A DNA stretch of 64,000 nt. Origin: Tomocerus qinae. Lineage: Eukaryota; Arthropoda; Collembola; Entomobryomorpha; Tomoceridae. The translations under genes and the position numbers were made by a program. The notes under the pieces were generated by a model, which worked only from the letters and a program-made list of their open reading frames with translations, was not told the origin of the DNA and did not search any database. This document shows positions 1 to 11,323 of the stretch, one piece after another. Location of the stretch: positions 127,803,875 through 127,867,874 of the forward strand of contig CM034546.1 of NCBI GenBank assembly GCA_020055645.1. The letters run 5' to 3'. How positions within the stretch are numbered: the first letter of the stretch is position 1; every line of letters begins with the position of its first letter.

Positions 1-13
1 AAAATTATTTTAG

Positions 14-2711
14 GCAAAATGGGCTGACGCTAGAAGATGTTGCAGATCGCATTCCGCGGATTTAGTTTCTATACCGTCTAATGCTGAAAAGGATGAAATC
101 TATAGTTTCTTTAATGAAATTTTACCTAATGGTCCATTTCTTGGAATGTGGACCAGTGGGACTAATCGTATCGTGCCCCAAAGGTTTATGTGGGCTTCAA
201 CTGGAGAACTGATTCATTACTCTCAATTTTTTAACTCATTTCGAATACCTAAATATCCTAAAAAAAATCTTTGTGTCGAGATATTTTCTCCCATGGGTAA
301 ATCTATGGCATGGAATACAGACTTTTGCGATAGAAAGAAAAAATTCATATGCAAAAAGGGTACCCAATTTCTGTTATTATCATTATCAATATTTTTCAAA
401 TAAATAACAATTACAGAATACTAAAATATGGATTAATAATTATTACAGAAAAGGTAGTAATGCCACCTTGCAATAATATTTCATTGGTACAACTCCAGGA
501 CACGAAATACTACTACGGAAAAGAAAAGGTTACGTGGGGTCGTGCTTTGGAATGTTGTCGAGCACAAGGGAAAGAACTAGCAGAGATTTATGGGGAAACA
601 GAAAATTCCCAACTGCACAAGTTACTTATTTTTCTTCGTTTAAGTAAGTTTGGAATATTTACAATCATTATAATATCTCAGGGAACAGAGAATGACCTTT
701 TCTGCCTTCTACCTTGTTTTATAAAAAAGGTAGGAGTTACTTTTAAAAAAGCACTCCTCTTTGCCGTTTTACCTTTTTTGATATAGCAGCGTGCCCCATT
801 TACGTGTTCTTTGCATATAAATGAGGCAAAAAAAGGTAAAAAAGGATTGCTTGTTTAAAAAAGTAGTACTTTTTTGTTCCCTTAGTATCGTAGTATACAT
901 TAATATTGTTTTAGCCTCAAGTCTTAAGAAACATTGTAGATGAATTTTTAATCTTTAGATAAATGGCACAATCGGAAGAACGGTGGAATATGGATAGGGC
1001 TGTCTAGATTTTTGACAGGGAATTCATTCAGTTGGATGATTTCTCGGCTTGTAGTGAATCAAAGTGAAGTTCCGCACTGGAAAGTTTCTTCAAAGGAAGC
1101 TTTGGAAAAAAACAAAATCAGAGCTCTGAAAAAAGGTGTAAAGATAAATGAAAATGAGGAACTTGTAAACGGAGATTGCGTGGAAGTATATTCGGATGAT
1201 AAATCTGGGATTCTTTATTGGCATGATTTACCTTGCCATTATCAGCTGGGTTTTCTGTGTCAAGAGAGAATAGTGGTGAAGGACAAAAGAGCTTTCGAAC
1301 GTAATGACATAGATAAATAAAATAATGCTATGAATTGAATTTTAAATACCTTTAAATGATTTTATGCAGCTCCATTAAAATTTATGGACAACATTTTGGA
1401 ACATATTGGAGGCTCTTACTATTACAGCAACAAAAAGGTAAAAATCACATCAATTATTGAACTACTGTTCTATTTTATAACATTTAATTTACGATGTGGA
1501 TAATTCCTAACCTTGAGGAATCTTGGTGGACGGCATTGAGTATTTGCTCAAAATTAGGAGCGGCACTACTTAGCATCGAAAATAAAAATGAGAACCAAGC
1601 CATTCATCAGATGATGATTGAAAAACGCGAAACTAGTCTGCAAGCTTACTGTAAGTGATTCTGGTATAAATTCCAATGGAACTTGAAGGAAATATGACGG
1701 AAAAGTTTGTTCATGAATAATATTGTGCTTAATTTAGTTGATAGTATTCAAGTGTGGACAAGTGGAACTGATTTACACAAAGCTGGGAATTACTGGTGGG
1801 CAGGAGTTGGGAAAAAGATAAATTATCATAATATGGATGTATCGAATTTCAACAAGTCGCATTTTTATGAGAAGACGTGTTTATCTCTTTATTTGAATCA
1901 ATCAAAATTGGTGTGGGAAACGGAAAACTGCGAATTATCTTTTAATTTTATCTGCGAGATGCCTCAACCATATTCATGTCGCTCTTCGGATAGAAATAAA
2001 GGTACAGCTTACATAATTTGCATAATTTTTTAAAATTTTCAAATGAATTTCCACAAAATGTATAAATATTTGAAATATAAACACAGTTAGCTACCTCACC
2101 CCTTCCAAATATGATGGCCTTATTAAGCAGCAATCAACATCTGCGTATTTTATCAGCTACATTTCGGTAAGTGTTTAAACAGTCCATTAACATGCATTTT
2201 CAAATTTATGACAATGCTATTATTTTTATTTTAGTTGAATTGGTTAGCAGCGTCTTCATACTGTAAAAACCATAGAATGGAACTCTTATCAATTGAAACT
2301 CAAAAGGATGAACAATTTTTACAAGAAGAATTGAAAAGTTCTCGAGAAAGTTACTTTACATCCGGGACTAATTTAGGGGCAGCTGGAACTCTGATCTTTC
2401 GCTGGTCCCAAAATGGAAAAGGAGTGAATAGGCCTTTTAAAGTCAAATACAACCAAACTGAATTGATGTTTTCTCTGGTGAAGGGTACGTCGAATTCCTC
2501 GCATGGGACGTTCAGCTCAAGTGAAACAAAACTCCCTGGAAGTATAGAATTGGAGTCAGATACATTACAACAGAAGGACAACGAGACTGTTGTAGTCTTA
2601 GCTCATAGGCCATTATGTTTGGTATACACTAATGACAATGTGACTTTTGAAGCCGTGGATTGTGGAAAACCATTTCACTTTATTTGTAAAACTGCAACGG
2701 AATGTTTTTGA
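14..2711 (+). CDS. Multi-C-type-lectin-domain protein, 3' part (5' end outside window)
   Basis: Eight exons join in one open frame: 14-359, 449-643, 959-1300, 1370-1437, 1518-1650, 1738-2001, 2087-2166 and 2235-2711 (stop). They encode the end of one C-type lectin-like domain (CTLD) and three further CTLDs. Visible hallmarks are YYY/YFIS starts, WADARRCC, WGRALECC, WWTALSIC and LNWLAASSYC in helix 1, GIWIGLS or WTSGTN/D at the core, and closing FICKK, FLCQE, FICEM and FICKT. The canonical sugar/calcium motifs (EPN or QPD, and WND) are absent; the nearest are WNT, WHD and WET, so classical calcium-dependent sugar binding is doubtful. The fourth domain has a Ser/Thr-rich insert with possible N-glycosylation sites. 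CTLD proteins are typically secreted or on the cell surface; the signal peptide would lie upstream of this window. No transmembrane segment follows the last domain. A MITE (679-882) sits in one intron. Family call is firm; ligand unknown. Confidence 0.85.
679..882. mobile_element. hAT-like MITE, copy 1 (intron of the lectin gene)
   Basis: Non-coding element of about 204 bp. It begins CAGGGAAC and ends with the inverted GTTCCCT, and has an A/T- and poly-A/poly-T-rich inside containing AAAGGTA-type runs. The same termini and internal style recur at 42826-43069, which has a perfect 8-bp target duplication. Here the flanks TAATATCT and TAGTATCG match at 6 of 8 positions, so this copy looks older. 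Confidence 0.7.
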
Positions 2712-4164
2712 TAAAAATCATTTACCATGTTCTGTTGAATTAATCCTGATTGAAACTGCATTCAATGTTCGCCTTAGTTTATGTACAAATGTATTACTTT
2801 TGTTATTTTCATCGGTAAAATTATCATTATTATTTCCCTATCCATTTTTGTATTTTATGCAAATTAGAATATTATGTTTGATAAAAATATATGGACTGCC
2901 TTGTTTTATTTTGTCACTTTAAAACGTGTTGTTTTGAAACTTTTAATACAACAATAGCTAAACATAATACCAATGAGCAACTCTATGAGTATTAGGTACT
3001 CCATATTTGCCACGTTATATAAGGCATATCAATTTGGAGTTGCCTTTTTGAAATCTCATTTCCTCGTGAAAAATAATTATTAAAAGTTTTCTTTTAAGTG
3101 TTACACAGGAAACCTTTTTTCGTCTTCTTCACCATCAAATGCAAATCATCTTAGGGTGTTTTCATGTAATTCTGAGATGGACGCCGAAGAGATAAATCAA
3201 TTTTTATGAATACACGTATGCAGTCAATAAGTTGCATTCTTGAAATCTCAAAACTCGTACCAATATAGCTATTAAAATTTTTCCTATAAATGTTCCACCA
3301 TAAATCCTTTTGTATCTTCTATAACATCAAATGCAGATTATCTTCAGAAATTTTCATGTAATTCTGAGATGGACGCCGAAGAGAAAAATCGATTTTAGTT
3401 TGCTGAAGAAGCGAGCTTATAGAACCACACAGTGACGTCCGTCTGTTTGCCTGTCCGCCAGGACTGTAATGTTTGAAGTTTGAACGCATTCAAGAAAATT
3501 GACTAAACTTGCATAGGCATTACTAATGAACCTGTTGGAAACCCTTTTCAGTTTTTGCCCAATTCGGTGAAAAGGTTGCTGGGATATCTCACTTTGTCTT
3601 TATTTTGGCACTTTTTCACAATAATCGAGACTTCCTGCATTCTATTTTTTATTATTTCATGATAAGAGAATCAAGAGTCGGGGTTAATTTCTTTGATATA
3701 TCGCTAACCCAGCTGAACCATTAATATGCTAACAATTGCGAACAGAAGATGATTTTTGAAAAGGCATTGCAATAACAACTCAGAAATACTGAACAATCGG
3801 CAAGTCATTTGAGACAAGGAGAGGACCTGAAATAAATGGAATATTTTATTAAGCGTTAATTGCAACATTCTATTCACTACAGCATGTGTAAACCAGTTCA
3901 CAATCAGTGTACAAAATACCATTTACCACTAACCAGTATGGTAAAAGTAGAATTTTGAATAAATATTGGTGCCAAAGTATGAAGCTTAGCAGCTGATGAT
4001 TGTTGATACAATTGATAAGTGTTAATCAATCAGAGTTGGATTCAACAATTGGGGGCACTAATTGCTCTTTTCTTTGCCGATTGAGAAACAAATTGCAATT
4101 AAATTGCCACATTCATATAAATTTTAATTTGGCGATACCAAATGGATTAAAAGTTGATTATTTC
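2712..4164. other. Gene-free stretch downstream of the lectin gene
   Basis: No convincing gene. The only structure seen is the imperfect tandem repeat at 3048-3400. Just after it, near 3440-3480, is a CCGTCTGTTTGCCTGTCCGCC-like tract of the kind found in dispersed arthropod repeats. Confidence 0.5.
3048..3400 (+). repeat. Two imperfect tandem copies of a ~192-bp unit
   Basis: Both copies start with TTGAAATCTCA (about 3048 and 3240) and run to the shared tract TTCTGAGATGGACGCCGAAG (about 3170 and 3362). In between, the copies share CATCAAATGCA and TTTTCATGTAA at matching places. The spacing of the end tract gives a period of about 192 bp. Confidence 0.7.
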
Positions 4165-5515
4165 AGGAAAACCAATAATAAATTCATCCAAGGTGTAACG
4201 TTCAAATCCGATGTATTTATGTTTATGTTTAAAATTAAGTCCCATGCACATCTTAATTGCTGTTTGCCTGATTGTGTAATTTCAAGGGTATTAGTCACCA
4301 AATCAATTAACAGTATACAATAGGTACATAACTTTAGAATTTGTAAAGATTGTACTTACTGATTATGCATATTTCATCATAAATTAAATTTCAGATCCAT
4401 ACATATATGCACATATTAAAATACAGATAATTTGTTTGATGCATGATCTACTTATACCGTATAGGTAACTAATATATAACTTTATATATTAATATATAGT
4501 GTGTAGTATTAGTATAGGTATATATATTAACTCTACGTAGTCTATACGTAGAATTTAATCAGCGTTTGTTTGAATTAATTTTATCATTAGAATATAGGAC
4601 AGATGACAGATGCTCCAAACATAGCACTACTTGCATGGAAAACTAGGCAGGGCTACTAAATTATCTGAGAAATGACAACACAAACTTTTTATACAGGTAA
4701 TTAGCTTAAGAGGTATTTCAGGTATGGTAGTAATCAAATTATATCAGTATCACATAAAGCCTTAGTACATATAACAGTCATGCAGTATTTTATTTTAGCG
4801 AATATTCTCATTGGGCTTGTGTCCAACTAGTACTCCATATAAAAGTCGTATCGCAACTCCTGATTAAACTCATGCATCTATTTCTTTATATTTCAAAACA
4901 ACTATTACATATTTAAACATTTGTCTAGACAATATTTGTGCTAAGGTTGCTGCTAGTAAATAATAATCAGCTTTCAGTATATGTGCGTACTTATCTAAGT
5001 GAAAGGTTTAATATTATATACAAAATACAAATACATAAAGGGTGCTTGGCTTAACTTAATCAAGTAAATGAAAGTAAATCGACTGTAGTTTCTCTAGCTA
5101 GGAGAATAGGGTAATATTATATATCTATAATACACTACTATAACTATAAGTGTGGACTTGGATTTGAAAACAAGATATACTATGCACATTGTAAAGCTTT
5201 CTACATACCTGTAATAATAAAATAGTAATGTTAATTTAAAGCGGTATTGATATATTACAGTACCTAGATAATTCCTTTTTATTTTTTCACCTTTAATGTA
5301 ATACGCAGTTGATGTTTCCCGTTCCACCTGAAAACTACAGAACATGTTCAAGATCTGTAAACAATTTTAGCAGCTTATCTGTAAATTATCAATATAGCAA
5401 ATACAAAATAGCCTTTAAATCAATATAATTGAAACGGGTTCAAATTCGTATTTCAAATAAAGTTTCAAATAAAGCGACATTAACTAGCGAATTTAATACA
5501 TTATTTGTGTAAAAT
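4165..5515 (+). repeat. Upstream flank of receptor X1, duplicated upstream of X2
   Basis: This non-coding block is homologous to about 17606-18896. Matching landmarks in the same order are AATAAATTCATCCAA, a run around TTTGTTTGATGCAT, GCATGGAAAA, TCATGNAGTRTTTTAT, the TTTGTCTAGA tract and ATTGTTAATTTAAAGC-like sequence about 0.28 kb before the start codon. It therefore moved with the receptor gene. No ORF in it resembles a known protein. Confidence 0.75.
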
Positions 5516-7423
5516 ATGTCCACAAGAAACTTGCATACCTTTTTAAAGACGTACTTCCAAGTATGTAGCACTCTGAAAATCGGATTTTGTGACTACAATG
5601 GCAAAACTAAGATTTTGACTGTTTCAAGACAGAAGAAAAATACAATCTCAAATGCTTTGGCAATTCTCATTTTTTCTGTAGCAACCAGTTATACAATCTC
5701 CATTCTGATTTCACAAAATTTTCTTAAAGAACGATTTATGAATGTAACTGAGTTGATGCTTAATATTGTTTTTAATATTGTTGGAATTGCAACTCTTGGA
5801 ACATATTTCATATTTTTCATCCACAAAAATGATATATGTTTTCTATTCAATACTCTGATGCGTTTACTGTCAACATATGAGGGTAAGTGTAAATTAATTT
5901 AAACGCTATTTACAAAAGGGATAAAACTTTTGCAATGTTATTATATACACATTATAAAAATACGTTATGTACAGATATAACTATAGGGAAATAGTTGGAG
6001 GCTTAAAGTTTGTTATTAAGAATTTAGCGGATTAAGGAGAGCTTACAAAGCAAAGGTATTGCAACCATTTACATAAACTATGGGCTGCATGGACAACAAT
6101 CAATCAGTTTCAATAGTACAAGAATTTGCTTCAGGTAGATATTATCTAATTAAGATAAATGTTAATTATACTTTTCTTTTTTCCTAAACAGAAAAATACT
6201 CGGAAAGAAGCAAGAAATCTCTGTCAAGAATTTCAGTGAAAATTGTTAATATTTATTTGAAAACAATTTTTCCGACGGTGGGTCTTGCACTGCCCATTTG
6301 TTTCTTTGCCCTGATTCTAGCGGATTTGCATATTTTTGTTCATTTCTTCAAATATTTTGGAATTAAATTAACCCTTTTTACGTTTTTAATGTTATTTACT
6401 CTCCATCTATATCTTTCCGTCGTCTCTCTCACTACGGTATTTCTTTTTCCTATTTTCTCTTATTTATATCTTCATATCACTGTTCCTTGGATAGACATCA
6501 TTTCATGCAATAGCCAAGATCTTTCCGGAAGATCATCAAGTGCCAACGCACAGAAATTCATTTTAGATAAGAAAATGTATCTTAATTTATATGTAATTAA
6601 TCAAATCTCATTTTAGATAAGAAAATGTATCTTAATTTATATGTAATCAATCAAAACATGAACGTAGTTAAGGGCTTTCTCCCACCATTTCTGGGCTCAA
6701 TGATGTTTCTTACTATCATGTTTAATTTTGCAACTGTGAAAATGTACTCAACCCTTGGAATGCCACTGTATTTAGTAGCTCCGTATGTATCTAGCGTCCA
6801 ACATATTTTTATTCCTATAATGATAGGTCAATGTGCACACCTGAACACTCAAGCAATTAACTTTTTAACGTCTTGGCTGACTACCCTTCCCACCCAAGTC
6901 GTAAGAAAAGACATTGCATCCCTTCGGCCTCTAAGTATCCCTATAGGGCCATTCTTTTGTATACGTAAGAGTACTATTATGACGATAGTTTACACCATTT
7001 TAAGTTACACCATCACAGCATTGCTTTCTATTCGGGGCGGCGGGAGATTTGAAGCCTCAGTAAAATAAAATTTGCTCCCATTTAAATAAACTTTTAATTC
7101 CCCTAAATTACGCTTTAAACCATTCAAATTTTATACCAAAGTAGCCTCAACTACCTCTTGAAAGTAAAATCTTTTAATACAAGTTTAACTCACTCATAAA
7201 CTACAACAATATCTTATTTCATCTTTTCATCATATTCTTCGGCAAGAACTTTTGCTCACAATCGCTCTATACAGGCGGGAACTACTGTCTACACATACAG
7301 ATAAGAAAACTTTCTTTATATGTGCGGCCACTGAGGCAGTAAACTAATTTTATAAAATCCTGCCCTGAAAGTCAAAGATACTGGCACCCGTCTACGTTTA
7401 TATCTAGAATTCCTGATTTGACC

Positions 7424-8291
7424 ATGACGGGAAGAAGCAGAAAACCAGTCCAGCACTCACCCAAAGACAGCAACGGCGAAAAAAATAAAAAAAGAAAAAC
7501 AGAGCAGCCCTTTCATGACTTATCTGGATCTTCAACAAGTGCTACTGTAATGGACGAATCTACTTCATCAGAGGACAAGTTAAATGAAATTCTGAAACAA
7601 ATGAAAACTATGAATACAACTTTCACAGCTGATCTGGCAACTCTGAAGCAAACCAATGTCAATATAACATCAACCCTTGGATCCATCGTTGACGACGTTA
7701 AAGAACTTACCCTACAAAACACGGAACTAAAAAATCAGGTGACTTTACTACACAAAAAGGTTTACCAATTGGAATCCGAAAACCAACGTCTTGATACAGA
7801 GCTTAGAAAAGAAAAATTTAATCATTTTTGGAGTTCCCGATACTGCAGATGAAAACGAGACAGAAACTCGGCAAAAAGTACAAGATATTTTAATCAACAA
7901 GCTAAAGCTTAACCACATCAACTTAGATACTGCATTCAGAATCTCCAAGTTTGCCAATAATAAAAGTAGACCCATACGATTCAACGTTGTGCTTCAAAGT
8001 GAAAGAAAACAAATCTTACTAAATAGAAACCTGTTAAAGTTGCCCCCTGGCAGCCTTGACACCCCAATTTTCATCAATGAGGATCTACCACTGAACGCTA
8101 GACTAGCTAAAAAACTTCTACGTGACAAGCAAAAGGAGTCTGACTTGGCAAATATTCCTGCGAAAATTGACTTTTCAAAAAACGAAATACTAGTCAATGG
8201 TGTGATTTGGAAAGTTGTAAATAGTGCTCTAATTCAGCAAAATTTTTTATCCCGAAATCCACCTCAAATCAACCGAAGTCCTACAATCTGA
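7424..8291 (+). CDS. LINE ORF1 protein (one apparent frameshift)
   Basis: The first ATG in frame is at 7424. The N-terminal part is basic (KKRKTEQP), then Ser/Thr-rich, then forms a coiled coil of about 70 residues (residues ~50-120). A frame change near 7800-7815, inside the A-rich run AGAAAAGAAAAATTT, leads into NLIIFGVPDTADENET and a C-terminal domain with INEDLPLNARLAKKLL. This is the layout of LINE ORF1 proteins with a coiled coil followed by an RNA-binding domain. It should act as a nucleic-acid chaperone binding the element's RNA. The shift (+1) is probably a one-base indel in the A-run, so this copy may be unable to make full ORF1p. It overlaps ORF2 at its 3' end. Confidence 0.75.
8243..8249 (+). 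promoter_or_regulatory. Candidate -1 ribosomal frameshift heptamer, LINE ORF1/ORF2
   Basis: T TTT TTA is phased to ORF1 codons AAT TTT TTA and fits the X XXY YYZ rule. A -1 slip here enters exactly the ORF2 frame (next codon at 8249), just upstream of the first endonuclease motif. No strong stem-loop is obvious downstream, so function is unproven. Confidence 0.45.
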
Positions 8292-11134
8292 AAACGGCGC
8301 ATATCAACATCCAATCTATTCGTAAAAAATTCTTCTTATTCAATAATTTTCTTACTGACAATAATTTGGACATATGCTGTATAACAGAAACATTTTGGAA
8401 GGAAGGCACAATCGCCCCACTGTGTACCGGTTATAATATCCTTAGAACAGATAGACAGTACAAAGGCCACGGTGGTATGGCTCTATTTATTCGTAATAAT
8501 CTAAAAACTAAAGCTTATCTATTCCATAGTGATAATTTAACTAAAAACAATAACTTAGAATATACCGCTACCACAGTACAAAACAAGTTTAATGAGTCAT
8601 TTGTAATTGTTTGTATATATAGAATTCCTGACTACAAAAACGCGCAAATAGATCTTGACATTGATTCCCTAAATACGATATTCGCAGAATTAAAAAGGGG
8701 TAACAAAAAATTTTTCATTTACGGAGATTTTAACCTCAGAACACCTGCCTCATATGCTAAATTAGAAAATGTCTTAATAAGTAATTCTCTAACTCAAATG
8801 GTAAACGAACCTACAAGAGGTAAACATATGTTAGATTTATTTATTACAAATGATACTAGTACTGTAAACAAACTAACTGTTGTAGAGCCTCACCTATCAG
8901 ATCACAGATCAGTGCTAGTCGATTTAAATTTTGAAAAACCTATCTTTCCAAGGAAACGCATTTATTACCGTAATTATAAATGTATAGATAACGATCAGTT
9001 CTTAAAAGAACTTGACGATATAAGATGGATAACTAGTGATACTCTTGATAATAATTATGAAAGTCTGTGCTATAATGTAATCAAACTGCTTGATAAATAC
9101 GCACCTATCAAAACCAAAGTAATTACCTGTAGACCTATAAAAAAGATTCTTACAAAGGAAGCTACAAAAATTGAAAGACTGAGAAACAAAGCCTATAAAA
9201 TTTTTAAAAAGAGTCCTTCCATAGTAAATAGAGATACCGTTAAAAAATATAATACCGAATTAAAACGCATGATTCATAGGGATACCAAAAATCAATTAAA
9301 TATTGAAATTGTAAAAAACGGAGTATTTGACACATTGAATAAGTTCCTTCCTCTTAAAAGTAAAAATGCACAAACCACTATTGACATTGATCCTACTATT
9401 ATAAATGACTATTTCGTATCAATATGTAAACCTCCAGAAAATGTAAATAGTAACTTAGATCGGCCTTCAGAGTTACCCACTGTTAATGATAGTTTTAAAA
9501 TTAGTAATATCTCGCATTCGAATGTTGAGTCGGCTTGGAAAACTATTAAGAAAAAATATTCATGTACATTAGATTCTTTAAACATATCACCGACTGTTAT
9601 AAATACATTTCTCAAGTCACCAAACTTTTTAGTACATATTAGCAATCTTTTTAACCAAAGTATTACACAAAACGTAGTACCTAAATGTTTAAAAATTTCT
9701 AGAGTAATTCCTATTCCTAAGATTAAGTCTCCTACAGAACCCACACATTTAAGGCCTATTACTATACAGTGTGTTTTACTTAAACTAAAAGAAAAATGCG
9801 TTCATCCACAATTAGTTACCTATATAAATAAATGCAATATATTAAGTACACAACAGTTTGGCTTCAGACCCAAACATTCTACCACATATGCTATGATAGC
9901 TTTGACAGATATTCTATATAATCATGTTAGTATTGGAAATGTCAATATTCTTTTGACTATGGACATTGCCAAAGGGTTCGATAAAGTAGCCTCAGAAATA
10001 TTGCTGCAAAAGTTAAATTGGTATAATATTGACCCAGATTGGTTTAAATCATATTTAGGCGGTCGCTCGCAGTACGTTCAATGTTCCAATACAAGTTCTG
10101 ACACAAAAAACATCTATACTTCAGTCCCACAAGGAAGTATACTTGGTCCTTTGTTATTTTTAATTATGATTAATGATCTGCCATTACATGTAAAGAATTC
10201 TATAACCTTTCTTTTCGCGGACGACAATTGTATAGTAATTTCTGGTCCACCAAATAATATATTATATTTACTTGAACTGCTTAAGAAGGACGTTGAGAGT
10301 ATACAAAACTGGATGTTAGAAAATAAAATGTCGCTAAATGAAAATAAAACTGAATTAATTGTAATCGCTAAAGAATCTGTTTTGGCTAAGTTACCAGATA
10401 TAAGTCTACAAATAGGTGACACTATAGTAAAACCGGTGGATAAAATAAGAATCTTAGGGTTAATTTTAGACAAACATCTAACTTGGAATGATGACATCAA
10501 TGGCCGTGTGCTAAAGTGCAATAATATCCTTAGATCCATTTATCCAATTCAAAACATGTTAACATTAGGAAATCGTAAAACTGTTATTAATGCATACTTA
10601 CTACCTGTGATTAGATATATGTGTGTAATATGGGGTACCGCTACAAAAAATAGGTTAAGTACAGTTGAAAATGTAATTCGGCGTGCTGGAAGATATGTTT
10701 TAGGATTAAGAAAGTACGATAGTGTTAAACTAGAATTGACCACATCTCTACAATGGTTTGTACCCACGTTTTTGTATAAATATGAAACTTGTAAATTTGC
10801 TTATTTAATACTTACCAAAAATTGTCCTGATTATTTTTTTGATTATATTGATTGTACTGAATACTGCACTAGAATAACTAGAAACTCTACTAAAAATTAT
10901 GTATCTATAGAGGGAAATGACAACAGTTTTAAAAAAAGATCTTTTTCCTTTCAAGCACGGGGAGAATGGTGTTCAGTTCCCGTAAGTATTAAAAATAGTA
11001 AATCAATAAGCATTTTTTCTAGTCAACTAAAAAAGCTGTTCCTTAACCTACAGGAAAATGAATGTTCTCCATCGGAGGTAGAAAATCTTTGTGACTACTC
11101 TTGTATTTATTCAGTCGCTAACGCTAATAGCTAA
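8250..11134 (+). CDS. LINE ORF2: endonuclease-reverse transcriptase
   Basis: Open from after a TAG near 8220 to 11134, about 960 codons. The N-terminal APE-like endonuclease shows HINIQSIR, ITETFW, FIYGDFN and the C-terminal LSDHRSVLVD. Reverse transcriptase follows: LRPITIQCVLLKL, QQFGFRPKHST, LTMDIAKGFDKV (usually LDLSKAFD), SVPQGSILGPLLF and the catalytic FLFADD. The frame is intact throughout. No ATG lies upstream of the endonuclease start; the nearest in-frame start-like codon is a TTG inside the domain. Translation must therefore use frameshifting from ORF1, reinitiation or a non-AUG codon. The enzyme nicks target DNA and copies the element RNA there. Confidence 0.9.
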
Positions 11135-11323
11135 ATTAACAAACTTATGATAATTACTTTGCAACTACTCGATCTTATTGTGACTTTATAATAACGATTT
11201 ATGTTCACCCTGAAAATGTAACAGTTCAGATTCTCAATAAAGTGGAATTGGCAGCCCAAAAACCTCCACAAAGAGGCAACTGTCAATTACCATAATAATA
11301 ATAATATTCAGATACAAACATGA

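Larger units (their letters stand above)
7034..11304 (+). mobile_element. Non-LTR retrotransposon (LINE), apparently full length
   Basis: About 4.27 kb with a 5' UTR starting GGGGCGGCGG, two ORFs, and a 3' tail of TAA repeats ending CATAATAATAATAATA. TATTC precedes it (7029-7033) and follows it (11305-11309), a likely 5-bp target duplication. The unoccupied site survives in receptor X2 (TTTCTATTCAGATACAAAC near 20120), which fixes both ends. ORF2 carries an APE-type endonuclease and a reverse transcriptase but no RNase H or zinc-knuckle end that I can see. It belongs to the APE-bearing LINEs; the clade (CR1/L2 or Jockey side) is not decided here. Confidence 0.9.
5516..11323 (+). pseudogene. 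Chemoreceptor X1, broken and split by a LINE
   Basis: Seven-helix arthropod chemoreceptor (gustatory-receptor-like), homologous to X2, Z and Y2 in this window. Exon 1 is 5516-5882 (phase-1 donor GTAAGT); exon 2 starts at 6192. Two lesions are visible. First, a 50-bp direct duplication (units from about 6560 and 6610) brings in an in-frame TAG at 6614-6616 and shifts the frame. The rest of exon 2 is open in another frame, through the family signature ASLRPLSIPIGPFF, to 7033. Second, a LINE (7034-11304) is inserted within the codons for the C-terminal LLSI. The original tail (QIQT, then stop) is stranded at 11310-11323. The 11 residues that now end the reading frame (7034-7068) come from the LINE. 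X1 and X2 exon 1 proteins differ at only about 15 of 122 positions. Non-functional as read, unless the 50-bp duplication is an assembly artefact. Confidence 0.85.

Noticed and set aside
349..786. 145-codon ORF starting in the lectin gene
   Set aside because: It reads through an intron and the MITE; the real exon (449-643) is supported by splice sites and domain homology.
4000..4323. 107-codon ORF
   Set aside because: It lies partly in the duplicated receptor flank, is not conserved in the other copy and has no family features.
6625..7068. Separate 147-codon receptor gene
   Set aside because: It is the frameshifted second half of receptor X1 after the 50-bp duplication; its last residues belong to the LINE.
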